A stretch of 64,000 nucleotides of DNA from Spinacia oleracea (lineage: Eukaryota; Streptophyta; Magnoliopsida; Caryophyllales; Amaranthaceae): the NCBI RefSeq assembly GCF_020520425.1, contig NC_079488.1:8967747-9031746 (forward strand), written 5' to 3'. Within the stretch, counting starts at the first letter, position 1; the number at the start of each line of letters is the position of its first letter. Below the pieces are notes generated by a model. That model saw only the letters and a list, made by a program, of their open reading frames with translations. It made no database searches and had not been told where the DNA came from. Both the position numbers and the translations under genes were made by a program. Positions 1 to 11,102 of this stretch are shown piece after piece.

Positions 1-2338
1 TGTTGTTGTATGAGATTAAGAGACTAGATTGTATGTTTGATGGATATTGACATTGTTGTTGTATGAGATTAAGAGACTAGATTGTATGTTTGATGGATAT
101 TGACATTGTTGTTGTATGAGATTAAGAGACTAGATTGTATGTTTGATGGATATTGACATTGTTGTTGTATGAGATTAAGAGACTAGATTGTATGTTTGAT
201 GGATATTGACATTGTTGTTGTATGAGATTAAGAGACTAGATTGTATGTTTGATGGATATTGACATTGTTGTTGTATGAGATTAAGAGACTAGATTGTATG
301 TTTGATGGATATTGACATTGTTGTTGTATGAGATTAAGAGACTAGATTGTATGTTTGATGGATATTGACATTGTTGTTGTATGAGATTAAGAGACTAGAT
401 TGTATGTTTGATGGATATTGACATTGTTGTTGTATGAGATTAAGAGACTAGATTGTATGTTTGATGGATATTGACATTGTTGTTGTATGAGATTAAGAGA
501 CTAGATTGTATGTTTGATGGATATTGACATTGTTGTTGTATGAGATTAAGAGACTAGATTGTATGTTTGATGGATATTGACATTGTTGTTGTATGAGATT
601 AAGAGACTAGATTGTATGTTTGATGGATATTGACATTGTTGTTGTATGAGATTAAGAGACTAGATTGTATGTTGATGGATATTGACATTGTTGTTGTATG
701 AGATTAAGAGACTAGATTGTATGTTTGATGGATATTGACATTGTTGTTGTATGAGATTAAGAGACTAGATTGTATGTTTGATGGATATTGACATTGTTGT
801 TGTATGAGATTAAGAGACTAGATTGTATGTTTGATGGATATTGACATTGTTGTTGTATGAGATTAAGAGACTAGATTGTATGTTTGATGGATATTGACAT
901 TGTTGTTGTATGAGATTAAGAGACTAGATTGTATGTTTGATGGATATTGACATTGTTGTTGTATGAGATTAAGAGACTAGATTGTATGTTTGATGGATAT
1001 TGACATTGTTGTTGTATGAGATTAAGAGACTAGATTGTATGTTTGATGGATATTGACATTGTTGTTGTATGAGATTAAGAGACTAGATTGTATGTTTGAT
1101 GGATATTGACATTGTTGTTGTATGAGATTAAGAGACTAGATTGTATGTTTGATGGATATTGACATTGTTGTTGTATGAGATTAAGAGACTAGATTGTATG
1201 TTTGATGGATATTGACATTGTTGTTGTATGAGATTAAGAGACTAGATTGTATGTTTGATGGATATTGACATTGTTGTTGTATGAGATTAAGAGACTAGAT
1301 TGTATGTTTGATGGATATTGACATTGTTGTTGTATGAGATTAAGAGACTAGATTGTATGTTTGATGGATATTGACATTGTTGTTGTATGAGATTAAGAGA
1401 CTAGATTGTATGTTTGATGGATATTGACATTGTTGTTGTATGAGATTAAGAGACTAGATTGTATGTTTGATGGATATTGACATTGTTGTTGTATGAGATT
1501 AAGAGACTAGATTGTATGTTTGATGGATATTGACATTGTTGTTGTATGAGATTAAGAGACTAGATTGTATGTTTGATGGATATTGACATTGTTGTTGTAT
1601 GAGATTAAGAGACTAGATTGTATGTTTGATGGATATTGACATTGTTGTTGTATGAGATTAAGAGACTAGATTGTATGTTTGATGGATATTGACATTGTTG
1701 TTGTATGAGATTAAGAGACTAGATTGTATGTTTGATGGATATTGACATTGTTGTTGTATGAGATTAAGAGACTAGATTGTATGTTTGATGGATATTGACA
1801 TTGTTGTTGTATGAGATTAAGAGACTAGATTGTATGTTTGATGGATATTGACATTGTTGTTGTATGAGATTAAGAGACTAGATTGTATGTTTGATGGATA
1901 TTGACATTGTTGTTGTATGAGATTAAGAGACTAGATTGTATGTTTGATGGATATTGACATTGTTGTTGTATGAGATTAAGAGACTAGATTGTATGTTTGA
2001 TGGATATTGACATTGTTGTTGTATGAGATTAAGAGACTAGATTGTATGTTTGATGGATATTGACATTGTTGTTGTATGAGATTAAGAGACTAGATTGTAT
2101 GTTTGATGGATATTGACATTGTTGTTGTATGAGATTAAGAGACTAGATTGTATGTTTGATGGATATTGACATTGTTGTGTATGAGATTAAGAGACTAGAT
2201 TGTATGTTTGATGGATATTGACATTGTTGTTGTATGAGATTAAGAGACTAGATTGTATGTTTGATGGATATTGACATTGTTGTTGTATGAGATTAAGAGA
2301 CTAGATTGTATGTTTGATGGATATTGACATTGTTGTTG
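1..2338. repeat. 53-bp tandem satellite/minisatellite array
   Basis: About 44 head-to-tail copies of a 53-bp unit that begins TGTTGTTGTATGAGATTAAG and ends TTGACAT. Copies are almost identical; I see only two 52-bp variants (near 670 and near 2178), each lacking one T. The array runs off the left edge, so its true length is unknown. The unit is not a multiple of three and has stops, so it is not coding. The near-identity suggests recent expansion or strong homogenisation. It ends abruptly against a kinase pseudogene. Confidence 0.97.
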
Positions 2339-2381
2339 AGCACGTGTTGACAGTTCTCTGCATTAAAATAGCAATCTGGTC

Positions 2382-2939
2382 ATGTTACGATGTTGGATTT
2401 GTCAGTTTGCCACCGGCTTAATAGCTATGGAGTTATGTGCTGGTCTCATCTTCCTCCATTCAAGTCGTCCTCGCAGTATTATACATGGAGATATAAAGCC
2501 TTCAAATATACTACTAGGTGATAATTTTGTGCGCAAGCTCGCTAATTTTGGTATTTATCGTGTAATTTCACATAGTAACAACACCTCAAAACTACAGATT
2601 TCTCAGACCTTTCTAGAACCCATGAAAGCTTCATCTCGAAGCTTATCAATGATTACTTCATATACCCCATTTTTCAGGTTAGTTTAGTTTTAATTGACAG
2701 GATGTGTCTTATATTTTCATATTTAGCATCCCTATTTTGTGGTTTAAATTATCAGTTTGAGTTGCAGGAATCAATGGAGGATCCACAGATTGCTTCAGAC
2801 GCCTTTACTTATGAAGCAGAAGCAGAAGCAGAAGCAGAAGCAGAAGCAGAAGCAGAAGCAGAAGCTGAAGCTATCAGAGGGTGGTCATGCTCTTCGGTCT
2901 GCTATTCAAGAGTTGATACAACATTGCTACATTGTGTAA
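2382..2939 (+). pseudogene. U-box/protein-kinase (PUB-type) gene fragment
   Basis: Remains of a plant U-box domain protein kinase. The first part (about 2400-2600) reads as kinase subdomains VI-VII: a helix ending in LIFLHSS, the catalytic loop HGDIKPSNILL, then KLANFGI. Known PUB kinases have DFG there, so the metal-binding Asp is Asn in this copy. A probable intron follows (about 2678-2768). The next block (2769-2939) is U-box-like: SMEDPQIASDAFTYE, an expanded Glu-Ala run, IRGW, then, in another frame, HALRSAIQEL. The middle of the U-box is missing and the frame shifts. The kinase N-lobe is absent, its place taken by the 53-bp array. Family identity is from remembered PUB sequences (kinase followed by U-box); a functional protein is very unlikely. 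Confidence 0.8.
2813..2872 (+). repeat. (GAAGCA)n hexanucleotide microsatellite
   Basis: Eight GAAGCA units followed by two GAAGCT units. In the U-box frame they encode ten Glu-Ala pairs, at the point where PUB U-boxes normally read YEAEA followed by RGW, that is, about two pairs. Confidence 0.95.
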
Positions 2940-4370
2940 ATCCTTTCGGTCAGTACAAGCATTTAGAGAATACCTCACATTTTTTTAATTCTCATTTTCT
3001 GCTCCTATACTTCATCCGATTTTTTTATGATAGATTTTGTGTCACATTCACCGAATCAAATAAAACATTTCCGTGCATTACACAGGCTTAAATACATCTA
3101 AATAATATGAAAAGAAAATAGATAGCATCCTAAATCATTTTTAGAATTTATACGGACTTTGGTCAAAATTCTAAACATATTACTCACTATCTCACTCAGG
3201 GGCGAAGCCAGACGTTGCCGTGGAGGGGGGCCAGTTGATAGTATTTGTATTTCTCCGAAACATGAACAATGATATTTCATCCGATTTATACGTTGTATTT
3301 TCAATAATTTGATTTTCACGTTTGACAATGCAATAAATAGTGAATAAGTGCAACCGTTACGAGTAAAGGTTGCGGAGGAAATATTAAAGAAATAAATTCA
3401 AATAGAGCCAAATTTAATTTTCGGTTATCGTTTTTTCATTCACGACAGACATGTAATTTAGGTATACCTTTTCTAGTAAGTCAGGGGTAATTATTTTCAC
3501 AATTAACTAGCTACTAATAATCATCATTAATGGATGAGAAATACAGAATAAATAATTAGAGAAACATCATTACCCGATGGAGTAATAAACAAACAAAACA
3601 AAAATATATGGAGCTAGTAGATGATAGATCATTGGTGTATACGATAAATAAGGTAAACAGTATATTAAAATAGAAGAGATAAACATGAAATACTATCTAT
3701 TTCAAGGGAAGCATTTACTTGTGGAAATGACGACGCTAAGGCCAAAGATGAAGGTAATGAAATAGATTAAATTAAAAGAATGAAGGTAAAAGTACAATGT
3801 TTCCCACTCCCATGTGAATATAAATTAATTGCAACTTTCTACCAAGCAGGTGATTGTAGTACGTAATAGACTAGTAGGTAATAGGCATAATATGTAGTAC
3901 TGCCACAAAGTAGTAGATGCATCAGACAACCATTTTCTTTGTTGCAGAAGGGGGGCCACAATGTTATATAAAACAAAACAAAAAATTCTACAACTATTTT
4001 AATTGGTCCAGCTGTCAACTTAAGGGGGGTCATGGCCTACTTTGACCCGTTAGGCGCTTCACTCCAACAATTACAAACCAAACAATATATAAGAACCAAA
4101 CAATATATAGCCAATTGAGGAAATATTAATCTAATTACTATCAACTGGGAAAACATTAATCTAATTACTATCCAATATAAACAGTAATTACAATGGCTAA
4201 TTGAAATTAATCAAAATAATTATGTAAAAAACCCACGAGTAATATTAAACATGACGATGGGTCGGGCTAAATGGGCCTAGCTTCCACCCCGTTACCCACT
4301 CTACTTTTTTTTTTTTTTTTTCTTCTAAACTTCCCGTTTCGTGATTACCAAAAATATTCTACTTGACCTG
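2940..4370. other. Intergenic spacer, no gene recognised
   Basis: AT-rich sequence without a convincing coding region. It contains G-rich patches at 3197-3232 and 3949-4030 that look like transposon debris, a short direct repeat around 4125-4175 (ATTAATCTAATTACTATC twice) and a T tract at 4304-4321. Confidence 0.6.
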
Positions 4371-4373
4371 TAC

Positions 4374-4380
4374 TATATAA
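4374..4380 (+). promoter_or_regulatory. Putative TATA box of the serpin gene
   Basis: TATATAA lies 75-81 bp upstream of the serpin ATG at 4455. A start about 30 bp downstream would give a 5' leader of roughly 45-50 nt, which contains a T tract. Positional inference only. Confidence 0.5.
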
Positions 4381-4911
4381 GCTTGACAATCCCACGCAAA
4401 TTCCCAAATCCAAACTACTCTTTTTTTTTTTTTTTTTCAACAAAATTACAAACCATGGAGTTTTGCCTAGATGTTGCTTTGTACGAAGAAAAAACCGCGA
4501 AATCATCCAATAATAAATCGTTCGAAAACGTCGTTGTTTCGCCTATCGGAATTTGCGTAATATTGAACATGATTGCTAATGTTGCTAAAGGAGCCACCCT
4601 TGAACAACTTCTCCAATTTCTAAAGTTTCAAAGTGTCGATGATTTGGTTTCTCATGCTTCTAAACTCATGCAATTAGCCAAATCATCCGATTCCGACGAC
4701 GATAATAATGATAATCCGGTTATTTGCAATTTTAATGCTGTTTTGATGAAGAAATCAATTTCTCTTAGAAAAATTCATCAAGATTTTCTTGAGGATGTGT
4801 ACCAAGTGAAAGTCAATTATGTTGATTTTAGTCGAGAGGTACGTAATTATGCTCTTCCTTGTTAATTTTTTTTGTCGTAATATTGTTATTGTTAAGGATA
4901 TATATTTATTA

Positions 4912-5255
4912 CTCCCTCCGTCTCTTTTTGTTTTGTTTTTTTACGTTTGGTAATTTTCACGCGTTTTAACGATTAATTAATTTGCATCGAGATTCCTTAA
5001 TTTTTTTATTTAAACCAGATAAATTACGTTTATTTATAATATTTTCACTTTTATCAAAATGAGAAAATTTTAATGTCCAAATGGAAAAATGTGAGATGTT
5101 AAATGACCCAATGAATTTAATTGATTAAAATAATAATTGGACACAAATTTTGATAGAATATTAAGTCATTTATGTGATAATATAAAAAGAAACGTAAAGA
5201 ACATTTTGAAATACCAAAAAATAAAAAGGTAAAGAACAAAAAGAGATGGAGGGAG
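4912..5255. mobile_element. Stowaway-like MITE in serpin intron 1
   Basis: Terminal inverted repeats: left CTCCCTCCGTCTCTTTTTG, right end CAAAAAGAGATGGAGGGAG, flanked by TA on both sides. Length 344 bp, AT-rich, no coding. The CTCCCTCCGT terminus and TA duplication are typical of Stowaway (Tc1/mariner) MITEs. Confidence 0.9.
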
Positions 5256-5257
5256 TA

Positions 5258-5888
5258 TGTATTACTCCGGTGTTTAAGTCAAATTAATATGCCTAGTAGT
5301 AGAGTTTGTGTTGGACAATGTAAAACAAAACGCTAGAGTACGTACTACGTACGGTATGATTACAAAACGCTAGAGTACGTAGTATTGTAAAACAAATTAC
5401 AATTTTTTAATTTTAGCCAATTTGTTTGATTAATTAATCAAAACGCTAGAGTGAAGAATATATACGTACGTAGTATAATCCTCTATTAAAACAATCCTAT
5501 TAAAGTTAAGAGTGTAAACAACTAATGTAAACACCATATTTATTCAAGAAAAATAGTTAATACTAGTGTATATTTTGATTTTATTTTTATTTTTATATAT
5601 TGATACCAACTCACTTGAGAAAAAAATAAAGTTAAAATAAGATGTGTTAATAGAAGATACTCGGATAAAAAATGGAATTAAATTATAACACATCTTATGG
5701 GGTAAGAAACACAAAGATAAAAGAAAAAATCTACAGAATTTAAGGATCGAACAGTCCAATAGTAGGAAGTACGAAAGAAAAAATATGCTATATAATTTTA
5801 TTTTGACTATCGATTTACTCTTATAATTAAACCCACAACTTGTAAACCTTAAGTTGCATAGAAGTACCACTGCGCCGCAAATATGATG
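5258..5888. other. Serpin intron 1 sequence with a short dispersed repeat
   Basis: No gene. The word AAACGCTAGAGT occurs three times between about 5326 and 5452, mixed with ACGTACGTAGTA motifs. The rest is AT-rich intron sequence. Confidence 0.6.
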
Positions 5889-8243
5889 GTGCAGGGGTGT
5901 GCACAGTGCTCTTGGTGCACTGGTGTCCAAACGACATTTAATAAATATAAAACGCGCATATCTTGTTGAATCCGGAGAAGAAAAGAACAAACGTTGTTTT
6001 TTTGATAAAAAAGAACAAACGTTGTTCTTTTGTTAAAAAAAAAAGAACAATGACTGCTCTGTCCCTTTTTTTTCGTTATTTTGTTTTTCACTCCATTTTT
6101 CTGGTATATATACCTTCTTTTTATAATTTTCAAATCAGAATTTGTGAAGAGGAAAGAGAAAAACTATGGAAAGGAGAGAGAAACTGTGAAGAGGAGAGAG
6201 AAAGTAATGGAAAATTCTCAGATATTGGTTGATTTTTCTACTTCATTATCAAATTCTATTGATTCTTCTTCTTCAAATTTGAATTCCTCTGCTAATAATC
6301 CGATTTGTGAAGGTCATTTTTCAATTTTTTAAAACGAATTACTTATTTATGATGATTTTGATTTTCATGTTCATTATTTTCATCATTTCAATTTATTTTG
6401 ATTTTTTTGATCATTTCGATTTTTGCATTTCTCAATAACCTTGATTAATTTTTGATTCTATATTTTGATAATCTTGATGATTAATGTATCTTGATTATAT
6501 ATTTCTGATGATTTTGATTTCGGTTCTTTTTTCGATTTTATATGTTCTTTTAGTCTTATCTTTTGTTCTTTTATGTATTGGTTCTCATATATATATTAAG
6601 AGATTGTAATAATACAGAAAATAATTATTGAACATGTTGTTCTTTTTTGCTTTAGGTTGTTGTTCTTTGTTCTTTTTTGCTTTAGCTTGTTGTTCTTTTG
6701 ATATTACACACTTCAGATCAAATTGTTCTTTTACCATTTTTGTTGTTCTTTTATCTTTTTTGTTGTTCTTTTTTCACATGGTTAAAATAAGTGTTCTACA
6801 TGATATGTTCTTTTCTGCTATTTTTAATGTTCTTTTTCTTTACTTTATTATGTTCTTTTATGCTCTTTTGTTGTTCGTTTTTTATTGGTAATGTTGTTTT
6901 ACATGGTTAAAATAAGTGTTCTACATGATATGTTCTTTTCAGTATTTATAATGTTCTTTTTCTTTATTTATAATGTTCTTTTAGGTTCATCCTCTTTTTG
7001 TTCTTTTGAGGAATTGCTCTGTTTATTCAGCCTCTCTTCTTGTTCTTTCAGCTGTTTTTGAAGATTTAACATCATTTGTTGCTGGTCAAGTAAAAGCTTC
7101 CTTTGCTCTTCAATACTGTACTTTTTGAAAAAAGAACAAACATAAAAGAACATTAAGATTTATATCTAATAAACATAAAAGAACAAAACATTAAACCCAA
7201 AAAAAAAAAAAAAACAAGTGCACCGTTCTTATCATGAACATGGCTTGTATTTCTTCTCCTTCCCCCTCTTTTTTTTTTATTTTTCATTTTCTATATATAT
7301 AATATTTCTCCTATTGGATTCATAATTTCTCATTTTAGAAACACATTCTTGAGAGAGAAAGAGGAGTGCTTTTAGTTTCTCCCAACAAAAGAGAGATTTT
7401 ATGAGAGAGAAAGTTCAAAACAAATTTTCTCCTCCTTTCTCTGAAATGTGATTTTAATTGAATTACGTTTACAAAAAACTAGTTTATTAAGCGAAATACT
7501 ATTTCAATTTCGCTATTTTTTGAATTTTTTTATTCATTCAAAGAGGTTTATGCTGTTGATGAAGGTGCATCGGGTGATTAAGGTAAATTTTCTCGTTCTT
7601 AATTCGATGTTCTTTTAAAACTTTAATGTTCTTTTCTTATAACTTTCTATTTCTGTGGCATCAAAACAGTGTGTTCTTTTTTAGAATCAGCAATTGTTCT
7701 TTTTACATATTTATAGTGTTGTTTTCAGATATCTTTTGATAAATAAAATAACGGAATTAGAACATAAATTGGTTGAAAAAGAACATTTCCAGAAGTTAAA
7801 AGAACAAGAAAAAATATAGATCTGGTTTTAAAGTTCATCAAAGGTTCGTCGTTTTATTTTTTAATTAGAACATAAATTGGTTGGAAAAGAACATTTCCAG
7901 AACTTAAAAGAACAAGAAAAATTATAAATCTGGTTTTAAAGTTCATCAAAGGTTCGTCGTTTCATTTTTTAATTAGAACATACTGTAAATTGGTTGGAAA
8001 AGAACATTTCCAGAACTTAAAATAACAAGAAAAAATATAACTGCTTTTTATATTTGTACCTTTTGTCTGATTTGTCAATATTAGTGTTCTTTTTGTTAGT
8101 GTTCTTTTTGTTAATGTTCTTTTTGTTAATGTTCTTTTGTTAATGTTCTTTTTTTTTTGCGGTTTTTATTTTTGTTGCGTTTTATTGTTATTTATGTGCG
8201 TTTTGGGACAGGTGCACCAAGAGCACCATGCACACCCCTGCAC
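5889..8243. mobile_element. 2.36-kb inverted-repeat DNA transposon (Mutator-like?), non-autonomous
   Basis: The ends are inverted copies about 38 bp long: left GTGCAGGGGTGTGCACAGTG continuing CTCTTGGTGCAC, right GTGCACCAAGAGCACCATGC continuing ACACCCCTGCAC. The 9 bp outside the ends (AATATGATG and AATCTGAGC) match at 6 of 9, which would fit an old 9-bp Mutator-type duplication. No transposase is visible. The interior is saturated with the word GTTCTTTT or its complement (dozens of copies), holds a roughly 108-bp unit in three copies (about 7757-8038), and has a minus-strand coiled-coil-like open stretch (6968-7153; Gln/Lys/Glu-rich with LQKQLKEQEERL). It lies wholly inside serpin intron 1. 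Confidence 0.75.
7757..8038. repeat. Three-copy tandem repeat of about 108 bp
   Basis: The segment starting AATTAGAACATAAATTGG and containing AAGAACATTTCCAGAA, TCTGGTTTTAAAGTTC and GGTTCGTCGTTT recurs at about 7757, 7862 and 7972. The third copy is truncated and has a small internal insertion. Internal to the 5889-8243 element. Confidence 0.85.
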
Positions 8244-8305
8244 AATCTGAGCGTTGCCACTGCGCCACATTCTTTTTCATTTACTAAAGAGCTTCTTATG
8301 ATATA

Positions 8306-8564
8306 CTTCCTCCGTCTTTTAATACTCGCAACGTTTGTTAGTTTCACGCATGCCAATGCATAACTTTGATCATTTATATCTTAAATTCTCTTTATGCAAA
8401 AATTATAAAAAGTTAATATTTTGAAAATACACATTGAGACAAATCTAACAAGATCTCACATGACTATGTTTTATCTTATATAAAAAGCACTAAGAACAGC
8501 CAAAGTAGATTATATGAATAGTGACAAAAGTCCAAACGTTGTGAGTATTAAAAGACGGAGGAAG
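8306..8564. mobile_element. Stowaway-like MITE in serpin intron 1
   Basis: Left end CTTCCTCCGTCTTTTAATAC, right end GTATTAAAAGACGGAGGAAG, TA on both sides, 259 bp. The interior (GCCAATGCA, then AAAATTATAAAAAGTTAATA) is shared with further copies around 9750, 21429 and 38650, so this is a local family. A partial relative begins near 8740. Confidence 0.9.
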
Positions 8565-9880
8565 TATGTAAGAAACTGTTACAGTACCAGCCAACACTTT
8601 GGGCCTAGGGCCGGGGCTGTTAAAAGGTTAAAACATACGTTACGTTGTACAAATTACTATCTCGTCACGTGTGCCTATGTGGCTATGTGGTTGTCTTGCC
8701 CGATTACCTGCGTTTTCCCAAAAAATGACATATGTTACTTCCTATGTTCCTAAATTTTCTTCCCATTTCTCCTTGGCACACTTGTCAATGCACATTTTAC
8801 ATCGTTAATATCTTTATTTACGTGTTATTAAAAATGATAAATTTTTCATATTGTTAAAGTACTCAATGAGACGAATCAAAAAGACTTCACAAGACTATGT
8901 TTTTTTCTTATATATTGAACCTAATTCAAAAGATATTAACGTGACATCTCAAACGTTATTCCTCGTATAAAAAGGGTCAAGTCACTCAATTAAATCTGAC
9001 ACAAGTAACTCAATGCAACTGTGACTCGCATTGACACTAATTAGTAACATATATGTATACCTGTATTCCTATAACATACTAATTTTAAATTAATCTCCCT
9101 TCCGTATCGATTTTATCAAAAGATAATTATATTAGTTCAAAGGATTGTTCTTTGTTGGGTGTTTGTGTCACAAATTAATTATGACATCTTAGCTTCATGC
9201 ATGATTTTGTACTGCTTGTTTAATTTATTATTTTTTAGGCTATGTTATATTCACCTTATTAATAAATTTGAAAAAATTATGACTATCTAAGTTTCTGATT
9301 TTTCTAGATTTTGATCTTATCGATTTTATTTTTCTTGGTTTATGATCTTGTCTGTATATTTTTTGTGAATGCTTTTTACTTTTTCTAAGAACATATCCTA
9401 TAGATAAATAGAACAAAACTGATTTACACGTTCTTTATTTGTTATAGGATGAAGCAGTTGATGAGGTGAATGCATGGGTCGCACAAGAGACAAAAGGCCT
9501 CATAAAAACACTTTTGCTTAAAGGAGCCTTTGAATCTTCATCCTTAACCCTAATTCGTGCTAATGGACTCTATTTCAATGGAAAGTGGGAAAATGAGTTT
9601 TCGGAATTTAACACAAGAATAAGCGAATTTAACCTTATAGATGGAAACCCAAGGTTCGTTCATGTACCCCTCTAATTCTCTAAATATGTGTTACGCATAT
9701 ATGGTTTATCATTGTAGATATCATATATATGGTTGATTATTAATGATATTGTTCGTTTAGTCACGTTTGCCAATGCAAGATTTCAAAGATTAATATTTTT
9801 AATTATGGATACGAAAAATTATAAAAAAGTTGATATTTATAAAATATTTATTGAGAGGAATTTAAAAAAACCCACACTAG

Positions 9881-10402
9881 TAGGGGTGTTCATCGGTCCA
9901 AACCCGGACCGGACCGAAGATCGAAAGTTTGATATTCAAGACCCGTAGACCGGACCGATCATGCTTGGACCGGACCCGTACTGGACCAAAAATATCAGTC
10001 CAAAATCCGGACCGGACCGGTTTGGACCGATTGTAGATCTATTTCTATATATTTTTTATTTTTCTACAAATTATATTATGGTAAAAAAGAAAGAATATAT
10101 ATAAAAAATCCAATTGTTTAAGGCATTTTTTGTAAGATAAAATAAAATATATCACAATATATTAACCTTTACAACATAGTAAAGGAGAGAATTAAAATTT
10201 TGAATAATTTATATTATATTTTATTAAGGAAATATCGGTCATGTCCAAAACCGGGTTTTGGACGGGACGGGACCGGACCGAAGACCGAAATTTGATATTT
10301 CTCGACCCGAAGACCGGACCGATTGCCTTCGGTCCAGTTCGGTCTGGGTCGGTCCGGTCCGATCCATTTTTTTTAGTCTGGACCAATTTTTGCACACCCC
10401 TA
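9881..10402. mobile_element. Short TIR element with GGACCGG-rich ends (hAT-like?)
   Basis: Ends are TAGGGGTGTTCATCGGTCC and GGACCAATTTTTGCACACCC-CTA, giving inverted termini TAGGGGTG/CACCCCTA. Both subterminal regions are filled with alternating GGACCGG/CCGGTCC words and the middle is AT-rich. No coding. The 8 bp on each side match only 4 of 8, so the hAT assignment rests on the terminus alone. Nested inside another MITE. Confidence 0.7.
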
Positions 10403-10587
10403 CCCTCACGATTGTGTTTTTTCTTAAATAAAAATCACAAAATAAAATAAAGTTAAATGTGCTTGTGTGAATAGTATCGAAAACGCAATTATGTCGTGTA
10501 AATAAGAATGAAGGAAGTATATGTGATGTATATTTATTTTATCATTGTAGATGTTGTATGATTGATTAATAATAATATTGTTTTCCC

Positions 10588-10590
<3 letters not shown>

Positions 10591-10636
<46 letters not shown>
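10591..10636 (+). repeat. Poly(A) tract of 46 nt at the exon 3 acceptor
   Basis: An uninterrupted run of A's ends directly at CAG/GTTCG, where a U-rich stretch is usual in plant introns. Confidence 0.95.
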
Positions 10637-10637
<1 letters not shown>

Positions 10638-11102
10638 AGGTTCGTTGACGTACCCTTCATGATGGATTTCGAAAGCTTTTACGACTACGGTTCATTTGAT
10701 GACTACAATGCCCTAAAACTTCCTTACAAGACTACTAACAATTCAAATTTCTCGAGGCAATTCTCTATGATCATCATCCTTCCAAAAGAAACAAAAGGGC
10801 TGCCAAGTTTAATCCACAAGTTCCGAGAAAACCCTAATCTTCTGTCAAGAGAACATTTAAATTTAGAGAACACGATGATAACATCCTTACAGATCCCGAG
10901 ATTTAAACTGTCGCATACCTTTCTTCCTTCAGAAGATATCAAAAAATTAGGGTTAACATTGCCATTTAAACACATGGATGAACTCAATGGTATAGTTGAT
11001 GATGATGAACATGTGTCACTTGGTGTTTCTAGAATCACACAACATACTCAAATACAATGCAATGAGAAAGGTACAGAAGTAGTAGCTTGCACTTATGATT
11101 GG

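Larger units (their letters stand above)
9654..10639. other. Serpin intron 2: nested MITEs between diverged repeats
   Basis: A segment of about 45 bp containing TTTATCATTGTAGAT and then GATTGATTAATAATAATATTG (19-21 bp region, diverged in the other copy) occurs at about 9705-9755 and again at about 10540-10580. Between them lies a MITE of the 8306 family (about 9750-10519) that hosts a second element (9881-10402). The intron start (GTTCGTTCATGTACCC) also resembles the start of exon 3 (GTTCGTTGACGTACCC), hinting that the exon 3 boundary was duplicated. Confidence 0.6.

Noticed and set aside
1-2338. CRISPR-like array
   Set aside because: Units are contiguous with no unique spacers, and this is plant nuclear DNA; it is a plain tandem satellite.
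3197-4030. G-rich patches as the two ends of a single transposon
   Set aside because: The patches (GGGGCGAAGCCAG and AAGGGGGGTCATGG) are not clear inverted or direct repeats of each other.
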